A stretch of 64,000 nt of DNA, from positions 1 to 64,000 of the forward strand of contig JADJOY010000043.1 of the NCBI GenBank assembly GCA_016713535.1. The letters run 5' to 3'. This stretch comes from Deltaproteobacteria bacterium (GTDB taxonomy: Bacteria; JADJOY01). The position numbers and the translations under genes were made by a program. Below the pieces are notes generated by a model. It was not told the origin of the DNA, made no database searches, and saw only the letters and a list, made by a program, of their open reading frames with translations. This document shows, in pieces, positions 36,353 to 43,107 of the stretch (positions are counted from its first letter, which is position 1; each line of letters starts with the position of its first letter).

Positions 36353-37246
36353 TCACCCCGCGCGCGCCCCCGAAGCGGTGAGCGGCCCGGCCACGGTCTC
36401 GGCACGCTCGACCACCACCGAGTAGCGGCCCCGGAGCTTCGCGTACGCCGCGTCCTTGAGCTCCTTCTGCTTCGCGATCAGCCAGTCCCGCTCGACCGCC
36501 TCGCGAACCTGACGAAGCTCCGGCATTCGCTCCTCCTGGCGCTCCTCCACCCACACGAGATGCAGGCCGAACGAGGACCGGACAGGCCCCGCCCACGCGC
36601 CAGGCTCGACCTCGAGGAGCTTGCGCCCGAATCCTTCGCCGAACTGCTCGTCGATCTCCGAGAGCGGTGCCTGTGCCACCCGTGGCTCCAGCAAGGTCGG
36701 ATCGCCCACCGACTCCGGGTCGGCGCCGTGGTTCAGGCGCTCGCGTGCTCGCTCCGCGCGGGTCTCGGCATCCGTTCCTGCTCCGTCCGTTCGGATGGTG
36801 ACCTGTCGGAACGCGGCCCCCGGCTCGACCCGGTACTTCTCCGGGTGCGCGGCGAGGAACGCCTCGAGCTCCCCATCGGTGGGCTCCGTCAACGAAGAGA
36901 CGTCCTCGTAGAGGAACTCCATCTTCAGCCGCAGCCGCCGTCGCAGCACGTCGTCGTTGCGGTCGAGGCCCATCGCGATGGCCTCGCGGTAGTAGATCTC
37001 GCTCCGGACGAAGTCCTCGACGAGGTTCTCGCGCTCATCCTCGGTCGGCGGGCGTTGCCACGTCCTCGCGAACAGATCGTTCATTCGTTCGAGGTCGTCC
37101 CGAGTGACGACGATCTGCTCCGCCGGCGAGCCCGCCGAGCGTCCGCCCGAGGCCCCGGCCGCGGGCGCTCCCTTCCATCCGTAGAGAAGGAAGAGGCTCG
37201 CGCCGATCAGCAGAAAATGGAGCAGCGGCTCTTTCACGAACTTCAT
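36353..37246 (-). CDS. PpiC/SurA-type peptidyl-prolyl cis-trans isomerase, membrane-anchored
   Basis: Predicted periplasmic folding factor, 297 residues. An N-terminal hydrophobic anchor (LLHFLLIGASLFLLYGW) is followed by a SurA-N-like helical region and a degenerate parvulin-type domain around residues 140-230 (FGEGFGRKLLEVEPGAWAGPV then SFGLHLVWVEER). It is the first gene of the operon and probably assists folding of the HupE-type proteins or the DUF3604 protein downstream. ATG 37246 is divergent from the HemN-like gene; a TATAGG sequence just upstream could be its -10 box. Confidence 0.84.
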   Translation of the reverse strand: MKFVKEPLLHFLLIGASLFLLYGWKGAPAAGASGGRSAGSPAEQIVVTRDDLERMNDLFARTWQRPPTEDERENLVEDFVRSEIYYREAIAMGLDRNDDVLRRRLRLKMEFLYEDVSSLTEPTDGELEAFLAAHPEKYRVEPGAAFRQVTIRTDGAGTDAETRAERARERLNHGADPESVGDPTLLEPRVAQAPLSEIDEQFGEGFGRKLLEVEPGAWAGPVRSSFGLHLVWVEERQEERMPELRQVREAVERDWLIAKQKELKDAAYAKLRGRYSVVVERAETVAGPLTASGARAG

Positions 37247-37442
37247 GCGGTACGAAACCTATACCATCGGACGGCCCTCGTTCGGGTCTCCTGCACACCG
37301 GGCCGAGCTCGGGGTTCGGTGGGTGGCAACACGAGTTGCTTCGACCTGGCGACGGCGTTCCAATGGCAGCCGGCCGGCTCGACTCGCAAGGCTCCGGCCC
37401 GACTCGCGTAGGATGCGGCTGGGTCACCGAGCGAGAGGGTCC

Positions 37443-38888
37443 ATGAGTGACTGGAGAAGCGCCCAAACCCGCCAGGCCGAGCTGGCGGAGCAGCGGCGCG
37501 CCACTCTTCGTCACGAGCTCTCCCGCAGGATGGAGCGCCCGCAACGGCACCGCCTGCTCCAGGGGTATCCAATGGCGCCGGTGCTCTTGCCCGCCGCCGC
37601 CGGTTTCGCCCCGCTCTCGAACGAGCTCATCGACGACACCCGGCCGCTCCTGATCGGCGTGCTGCCTCACGCGGCCTGCAACCCGAGGGTCCGTGGCTGC
37701 GGGTTCTGTACCTTCCCTCACGAGCCCTTCGACAACGATCGGGTGCGGCAGGTCGTGAGGGCCGTCGCCGAAGAGGTGACGCGAACGGCCACGCAACGTC
37801 CGGGCTTGCTCTCGCGGCGCGTCGGCGCGGTCTACTTCGGCGGAGGCACGGCGAACCTGACGCCTCCGGCGGAGTTCCAGCGGCTCGCGGACATCCTGGA
37901 GGCGACCTTCGACCTCTCGGGCTGCGAGGTGTCGCTGGAAGGAGTGCCCCGCTACTTCGAGATCCACGACGGCGCGCTGCTCGACACCTTGTCCGGCATG
38001 GAGGTCCGCCACCGGCGCTTGAGCCTGGGAGTCCAGACCTTCGACCGCGCGTGGCTCGCGCGCATGGGCCGTGACGCCTTCGGCGACGTGGACTGCGTGC
38101 AGCGGGTCGTGGACGGGGCCCACGGGCGCGGCATGACGGTGTCGGCGGACCTCCTCTTCAACCTGCCGGGCCGCTCCCTGGAAGGGAGCCTCGAGGACGT
38201 GCGCCTCGCCCGGGACCTCGGCTTCGACCAGATCTGCCTCTACAACCTCGTGCTGTCGGTCGACGTCGACACCGAGTGGGCCGACGACGAGGAGCTCATC
38301 GGCGGGATGCGCGGCAACGATTCTGCGTGCGAGATGTGGCTCGCCCTGCGAGACGAGCTCCTCGCCTCAGGCTTCGTCCAGACGACGCTGACCAACTTCG
38401 AGCACCGCGAGGTGCCCGAGCCGCGCCGGTTCTCGTACGGGAGCTACGGACTCGATCCCCGCACCTGGGACATGCTCGGCTTCGGCCCCTCCGCGATCTC
38501 CACGTTGCTCGTGCCCGCCGTGCATGGCGGCCTCAAGTGGATGAACCCGGACACGAGCGCCGACTACCTCGCGGCGATGCGCGAACGCCCCCACCCGATC
38601 GCCCGCTTCTTCGAGTACACGCCCGAGGACCTCGAGCTCCTGATCCTCACCCGGCACCTCGCGCGCCTCTCGATCCAGACGAGTGACCTGGAGCCGGCCT
38701 ACGCGGCGCAGGCGCGTGTCCTCGAGGAGGCGGGCCTGCTCCACCGTCCAGACCCCGGCCGGGTCGCCCCGACACCGCGGGGCATGTACTTCGCGGATTC
38801 CATCGCCGGCCTGCTCGCCTGGCCGCGAGTCGCGGAGCTCCGCCGCCACCTCGAGCAAGGCACCGACTACCGGTACCACATGGGCTGA
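37443..38888 (+). CDS. HemN-like radical SAM protein with CX6CX2C cluster motif
   Basis: Radical SAM enzyme of 481 residues resembling the coproporphyrinogen dehydrogenase (HemN) family. The iron-sulfur motif is ACNPRVRGCGFCTFPHE: Cys 79, 86 and 89, spaced CX6CX2C instead of the usual CX3CX2C. Other family blocks are YFGGGTANL, SLGVQTFD, DLLFNLPGRS and the HemN C-terminal-like region from about residue 375. The start at ATG 37443 has GAGAGGG upstream. It stands alone between the ppiC gene (divergent) and the FadR-type regulator (convergent). True heme synthesis is uncertain; relatives include heme-degrading and methyltransferase enzymes. Confidence 0.82.
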   Translation: MSDWRSAQTRQAELAEQRRATLRHELSRRMERPQRHRLLQGYPMAPVLLPAAAGFAPLSNELIDDTRPLLIGVLPHAACNPRVRGCGFCTFPHEPFDNDRVRQVVRAVAEEVTRTATQRPGLLSRRVGAVYFGGGTANLTPPAEFQRLADILEATFDLSGCEVSLEGVPRYFEIHDGALLDTLSGMEVRHRRLSLGVQTFDRAWLARMGRDAFGDVDCVQRVVDGAHGRGMTVSADLLFNLPGRSLEGSLEDVRLARDLGFDQICLYNLVLSVDVDTEWADDEELIGGMRGNDSACEMWLALRDELLASGFVQTTLTNFEHREVPEPRRFSYGSYGLDPRTWDMLGFGPSAISTLLVPAVHGGLKWMNPDTSADYLAAMRERPHPIARFFEYTPEDLELLILTRHLARLSIQTSDLEPAYAAQARVLEEAGLLHRPDPGRVAPTPRGMYFADSIAGLLAWPRVAELRRHLEQGTDYRYHMG

Positions 38889-38925
38889 CGAATCCCACCG
38901 CGCGGCCGCGGGCCCGGCGCCCCAC

Positions 38926-39630
38926 TCACGCCCGGCTCGCGAACACGGCGCGATCGCGGTCCATGCGCGCTTTGAGGACCGCCACCGCGCCCTCTCGATC
39001 GTGGCTCCTCAGCGCGGCGAGGAGGTCGGCGTCGAGCTCGGCGACGCTCTGCTGCTCGCGCTCGTCGAGCTCGAGGTAGATCCCGCGCAGCTGCGCGAAG
39101 GTCTCTCGCACGGTGTTCATCAGATAGACGAAGACCGGGTTGCCCGTGGCGCGGGCGATCTCGCGGAAGAAGCGGAAGTCCCACTCGCCGCGCAGGAGCT
39201 GCTCGGTGTCGTCGCGCGGATAGCGCTCGAGCACCGCCTCGAGGCGCGCGAGCCCCTCGTCGTCGATGCGCTCGGCGGCCAGCTCGACCATCCTGAGGGC
39301 GAAGAGCTGCCGGACCTCGTCGAGGCCCATCACCAGACGCGCATCGAGCCCGGTGCCCTTCGACGAGACGAAATGCAGGAACGCGAGCGTCGGGTCGACC
39401 TCGGAGTTCCTGACGTAGATCCCATCACCCTGGCGGATGCGCACCAGCCCCATCGACTCCATCTGCCGTAGGGCCTCGCGCAGTGACGTGCGGTTGACGC
39501 CGAGCTGCGCGGCGAGCTCGCGCTCGGGAGGGAGGCGCTGGCCCGCGGCGAGCTGCCCGGAGAGGATGCGATCGACGAGCGCGGAGAGGACGTCGTCCGA
39601 GACGCGCGAGCGCTTGAGGGGCGTGGTCAT
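38926..39630 (-). CDS. GntR-family regulator, FadR/FCD type (PdhR-like)
   Basis: DNA-binding regulator of 234 residues. The N-terminal winged helix has the GntR pattern (LVDRILSGQLAAGQRLPPERELAAQLGVN, then RTSLREALRQMESMGLVRIRQG). The C-terminal FCD domain has the acidic and His residues of the metal/effector pocket (for example EWDFRFFREIARATGN and DADLLAALRSHD). ATG 39630 is 20 bp from an operator-like palindrome, AATTGGT-N3-ACCAA, nearly identical to the E. coli PdhR site, implying autoregulation and a carboxylate effector such as pyruvate. The divergent gene is an E2-type acyltransferase. Confidence 0.88.
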   Translation of the reverse strand: MTTPLKRSRVSDDVLSALVDRILSGQLAAGQRLPPERELAAQLGVNRTSLREALRQMESMGLVRIRQGDGIYVRNSEVDPTLAFLHFVSSKGTGLDARLVMGLDEVRQLFALRMVELAAERIDDEGLARLEAVLERYPRDDTEQLLRGEWDFRFFREIARATGNPVFVYLMNTVRETFAQLRGIYLELDEREQQSVAELDADLLAALRSHDREGAVAVLKARMDRDRAVFASRA

Positions 39631-39941
39631 GCGCGTGATTTCTGGTGAAAATTGGTCCAACCAACGGACCGGGCGCGAGATTACCACGCACCGCCGGCGA
39701 CGATGCCTCGCCCCAATCGCGCGGGATGTACCCCGCCTCGTCGTCGGACTTTCATCCGGGCCGCGCCCTTCGGTATGGTTGGCCAAATGGTTGGACCAAT
39801 TTCCTCGCCCCAGGGAACGAGACCGACGGCTCCCGCTTCGACGATCGATGATGGCCCAGGTCGAATCGCCGGTGCCGGCGCGGACGTACGCGCGAACCCG
39901 GTCGTGGCGACGATCACCCCCACGGAGCGCGGAGCGAGCTC
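39631..39941. promoter_or_regulatory. Divergent control region with PdhR-like operators
   Basis: No gene is seen in this 311-base region. Site A (39650-39666) reads AATTGGTCCAACCAACG and site B (39785-39802) contains AATGGTTGGACCAATT. Both fit AATTGGT-N3-ACCAATT, the known PdhR consensus, and they are in opposite orientation. A weaker third copy (TGGTTGGCCAAAT, about 39777-39789) overlaps site B. Site A is close to the regulator start; site B is about 140 bp before the acyltransferase ATG. The two strong sites could allow looping. Confidence 0.72.
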
Positions 39942-40757
39942 ATGAGCACGAACTTCAAGAGCTACGAGAACCCGTCCCTCTTCCATCGCTGGGCCGCCGC
40001 GCAGTGGCGCCGCCCCAAGGACCCGAGCATCTACGGCGCGACCGAGATCGACATGGCGCCCGCGCTCGCCTTCCTCGACGAGATCCGCGAGGAGTGGGGG
40101 GTGCAGGTCACGGTCACACACCTCGTGGCCAAGGCGCTGGCCATGGCCATCGCCCGCCACCCGGAGACCAACGCCAAGGTGCGCTTCTGGGGCAAGCTCG
40201 AGCTGCGCAAGACCGTCGACATCACCGTGCTGATCGCGGGGGCGGGCGGTCGCGACCTCTCCGCGCACCGGATCACCGCGGCCGACCAAGTGCCGCTGCG
40301 CCAGCTCGCCACCGACATCATCGCGGCCAGCGAGCGCATCCGCACCGACAACGACGCCGCGTTCCGCAGCAGCAAGCAGCTCATGGACAAGCTGCCGTGG
40401 TGGCTGATGCGGCCGTTCCTGTCGCTCGCCAGCCTGTCGATGAACGAGCTGCATCTCGACCTGTCGAAGCAGGGCCTGCCGGCCGACCTCTTCGGCGCCG
40501 GCATGGTCACCAGCCTCGGCATGCACGGCGTCGACGAGGCGTACGCACCGCTCACGCCGATCGGCCGCATCATGGTCGACATCCTCGTGACCCGCGTCCG
40601 TCAGCGACCCTGGGTGAACGACGCCGGCGAGCTCTGTGTCCGGCCCTTGCTCAAGCTCTGCGCCACCTTCGACCACCGCGTGGTCGACGGCATCCAGGCG
40701 ACCCGCATCTGCCAGGAGCTGCACGACCTCCTCGGCCACCCCGCGTCGCTGCGCTGA
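39942..40757 (+). CDS. Stand-alone 2-oxoacid dehydrogenase E2-type acyltransferase domain
   Basis: A 271-residue protein consisting only of the catalytic domain of dihydrolipoamide acyltransferases. The active-site block ATFDHRVVDG near the C-terminus holds the catalytic His and Asp. VTVTHLVAKALAMAIARHPETNA is a conserved substrate-channel segment. No lipoyl domain or subunit-binding domain is present, so it cannot work as a normal E2 on its own. It may act on CoA-linked or carrier-linked acyl groups. The ATG at 39942 is preceded by GGAGCG. Likely controlled by the divergent FadR-type regulator through the PdhR-like sites. Confidence 0.85.
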   Translation: MSTNFKSYENPSLFHRWAAAQWRRPKDPSIYGATEIDMAPALAFLDEIREEWGVQVTVTHLVAKALAMAIARHPETNAKVRFWGKLELRKTVDITVLIAGAGGRDLSAHRITAADQVPLRQLATDIIAASERIRTDNDAAFRSSKQLMDKLPWWLMRPFLSLASLSMNELHLDLSKQGLPADLFGAGMVTSLGMHGVDEAYAPLTPIGRIMVDILVTRVRQRPWVNDAGELCVRPLLKLCATFDHRVVDGIQATRICQELHDLLGHPASLR

Positions 40758-40812
40758 ACGAAACGAACGGTTCCCGGGCGCCATCCACCCCGCCCGCGCG
40801 AGAGGCTTCCGC

Positions 40813-42033
40813 ATGAGTGCCTTCGACGTCTTCATCACCCTCGACGGAAACTGCCTCAACGGCTTCGAGGGGCTGTGCGGAGTCGCGCGCCTGCGCTGTG
40901 ACCCGGATGCCGGCCGCTGGGAGAAGGAGATCCGGTTCTTCGAGGGAGTGGCGGGGGGACACGCGACCCAGGTGAACCCGACCGGCACCCTGGCCTTCCT
41001 CGGCAACCTCTCGCAGACGCTGCTCTTCTTCGATCCGCGCACGCTGCGCGAGGTACGGCGCCTGTCGACGCTCCGGTTCTGCGCGCCGGAGGTGCTCTAT
41101 TCGAGCCAGACCCACGTGGTCTGGCTCTCCGAGAAGTCCTTCATCGCGGTGCTCGGCGACTCGTTGTGGCGCTTCGAGATGGACGACCTCGAGAACCCGG
41201 TACGACTGGGCGAGCATCGGGTGAAGCTGCCGCACGCGATGAAGCGCTCGCCGTCGGGCCGCTACCTCGGCTACGGGTCGATGGACCACGACCACAAGGG
41301 CTACGCCTGCGAGCTCGGCATCTTCGATCTCACCACCAACACCGCGCGCGTGGTGGAGCTGCCGGCGACCTGCTGGCACATCGCCGCGCACCCCACCAAG
41401 GACTTCTTCTACGGCCCCAGCCAGCGCGTCGCGCCGCAGGGCAACGAGTTCGGCGAGTACACCCTCGCCCACTTCAAGAACTACGTGTTCGAGGTCGACG
41501 CCGAGCGCGCGATGGTCACGCGCCACGCGTCGATCGCCAAGGAGCTGCCGGCCGCCTTCACGTCCGACGTGGTGGTCACCGCGAACGACGTCTTCTACAA
41601 CGCCTGCGCTGGCGGCACGCTGGTCCGGGTCGATCTGGAGACGTTCCAGCACGTGCAGTTCATCGACGAGAAACCCGGCCTCGTCCGCTCGCTGATGGGC
41701 CTGCGCAGCGGCTGGTCGAACCTCGTCGAGGCCTTCAGCCGCGTGAACGTGCTCGGGAACGCGCACCGCTTGCTCAAGGTGCTCTTGGCGAGCCGCTTCA
41801 GCCTCCTCGACGGCAGCCTCGGCCTGGTGGTGAGCCCCGACAGGCGCTTCATCCTGTCGGCGCACCGTGGGCTCAACGAGGTCATCGTCTACCGCCACCC
41901 GGAGATGGTGGTGCACGAGCGCATTCCCTTCCCGTCCATTCGCGGCTTCTTCCCCGAGCACGTCGGCCTGCTCTCCGATCCTCGCCTGGGCTTCCACCAC
42001 ACCACGGTCTCGGCCGCGTCCGTGACGGCCTGA
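40813..42033 (+). CDS. Uncharacterised beta-propeller-like protein
   Basis: A 406-residue soluble protein that is not recognised. It has regularly spaced strand segments with small motifs, for example VNPTGTLAFLGNLSQTLLFFD, SPSGRYLGYGSMDHDH, AHPTKDFFYGP and SPDRRFILSAHRGL, the pattern of a seven-bladed propeller such as YncE or WD40-like proteins. His-rich sites (DHDHKG, CWHIAAH and GFHHTT) are at positions where propeller oxygenases hold a metal, so a carotenoid-oxygenase-like fold is conceivable but unproven. It follows the acyltransferase by 55 nt and is probably in the same transcript. Confidence 0.7.
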   Translation: MSAFDVFITLDGNCLNGFEGLCGVARLRCDPDAGRWEKEIRFFEGVAGGHATQVNPTGTLAFLGNLSQTLLFFDPRTLREVRRLSTLRFCAPEVLYSSQTHVVWLSEKSFIAVLGDSLWRFEMDDLENPVRLGEHRVKLPHAMKRSPSGRYLGYGSMDHDHKGYACELGIFDLTTNTARVVELPATCWHIAAHPTKDFFYGPSQRVAPQGNEFGEYTLAHFKNYVFEVDAERAMVTRHASIAKELPAAFTSDVVVTANDVFYNACAGGTLVRVDLETFQHVQFIDEKPGLVRSLMGLRSGWSNLVEAFSRVNVLGNAHRLLKVLLASRFSLLDGSLGLVVSPDRRFILSAHRGLNEVIVYRHPEMVVHERIPFPSIRGFFPEHVGLLSDPRLGFHHTTVSAASVTA

Positions 42034-42164
42034 GGTCGGCGCGCCGCCGGGACCCGGGACGAGGGCACGCGTCCGCCAGCGAGCGCGCTTCCGTGCTACC
42101 CTGCCGAACCGGCTCGAAAATACGACGTCGCGCCTTTCGCGTGCCGCCGATCCGAGGAGATCGA

Positions 42165-42602
42165 ATGAATGTCGGCACCGAGCTCGAGGCGTCGTGTGAG
42201 AACTGCGCGAGCACCACACAGACCGTCACGTCGGTGAGCCACGGGGCGACAGCGACCGTGATGTGCAACGGTTGCGGCGCCACACGGCGATACGTCGCGA
42301 GCGTCGATTCGATCGTCCCCGAGAAGACCGAGACCGTCGTGGCCGCCGTGAGCAAGCCTGCGACCAAGCGCGCGAGGAAGCCCAAGGCGGCCTGGTCGCC
42401 CGACCAGAGCCAGGTGGCCGCGGTCCTCTCCCGCCCCGTCCGCCCCTACCGGCTCGCCGATTCGTATCGCCTGGGCGATCGCATCGATCACAACACCTAC
42501 GGCATCGGCATCGTCGACGAGATCCTCGGCCCCACCAAGATGCAGGTCTTCTTCACGTCCGGGCATCGCAAGATGATGCAGGGCGCGCTCACCGCCGCGT
42601 GA
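42165..42602 (+). CDS. Zinc-ribbon protein with CarD/CdnL-like C-terminus
   Basis: Small protein of 145 residues. Two Cys pairs, CENC near residue 11 and CNGC near 34, form a probable zinc ribbon. A Lys/Arg-rich linker follows. The C-terminal segment (YRLGDRIDHNTYGIGIVDEILGPTKMQVFF, here cut by blocks) has the G-x-x-V/I-x-H-x-x-Y-G-x-G-x-V pattern of CarD/CdnL/TRCF RNA-polymerase-interacting domains. ATG 42165 has GAGGAGA upstream. A transcription-associated role is inferred. It precedes the RRM protein by 97 nt. Confidence 0.7.
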   Translation: MNVGTELEASCENCASTTQTVTSVSHGATATVMCNGCGATRRYVASVDSIVPEKTETVVAAVSKPATKRARKPKAAWSPDQSQVAAVLSRPVRPYRLADSYRLGDRIDHNTYGIGIVDEILGPTKMQVFFTSGHRKMMQGALTAA

Positions 42603-42687
42603 GCCTCGTCCGACCGGTCGATCCACCGAGCAACCGCCCGCACGGTCCGCTTTTCCATCTCCGCGCCGAGCTAGAGCCTCGCGCCGC

Positions 42688-42702
42688 GAGGAGGACGCCA
42701 TT
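42688..42702 (+). promoter_or_regulatory. Strong ribosome-binding site directing an ATT start
   Basis: GAGGAGG at 42688-42694 is followed by five bases and then ATT at 42700. No ATG, GTG or TTG occurs in this frame for at least 100 bases upstream, and the next GTG (42784) would delete the first RNA-binding motif. The site therefore fixes the start at ATT. Confidence 0.7.
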
Positions 42703-43107
42703 TCCACCAAAGTCTTCGTAGGCAATCTCGATTTCAAGACCACCCAGGCCGAGCTCTCCGCGCTGTTCTCGGCCGCCGGACAGGTGGTCGACGTGTTCCT
42801 GCCGAGCGACCGCGCCACCGGCAAGCCGCGCGGCTTCGCGTTCGTGCAGTTCGCGACCGAGGCGCAGGCCAAGGACGCCATCGCGCGCTTCGATCAGCAG
42901 GAGCTGGGTGGTCGCCGGCTCAACGTGAACGCGGCCGAGGATCGCGGCGCCCGTCCCGGTGGTGGTGGCGGCGGTGGAGGAGGGGGTCGACCGTCGTTCG
43001 GCCGGCCCGCGCCCGGCGGATACGGCGCTCCTCCCCCCAGCGCCCGCCCCGCGAAGTCCAAGGGCAGCCGCCGGGGGCTGCGCGGCAAGGTACGCAGCCT
43101 CAATTGA
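42700..43107 (+). CDS. RRM-type RNA-binding protein with glycine-rich tail, ATT start
   Basis: Single RNA-recognition-motif protein, 135 residues, like cyanobacterial and proteobacterial Rbp proteins. RNP-2 is KVFVGNL at residues 4-10 and RNP-1 is KPRGFAFVQF at about 46-55. A Gly-rich stretch of 10 residues and a basic Pro/Arg tail follow. The coding frame begins STKVFVGNLDF exactly after the ATT codon, matching the usual MSTK... start of this family. ATT starts are known mainly for infC-type autoregulated genes, so discrimination by IF3 is possible; a base-call error (ATG to ATT) is the alternative. The last codon overlaps the next gene (TTGA). Confidence 0.85.
   Translation: MSTKVFVGNLDFKTTQAELSALFSAAGQVVDVFLPSDRATGKPRGFAFVQFATEAQAKDAIARFDQQELGGRRLNVNAAEDRGARPGGGGGGGGGGRPSFGRPAPGGYGAPPPSARPAKSKGSRRGLRGKVRSLN

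Noticed and set aside
42955-42990. G-rich run as a possible phase-variable tract
   Set aside because: The run is made of GGT/GGC/GGA codons for the glycine stretch of the RRM protein tail, not a homopolymer; no sign of slippage control.
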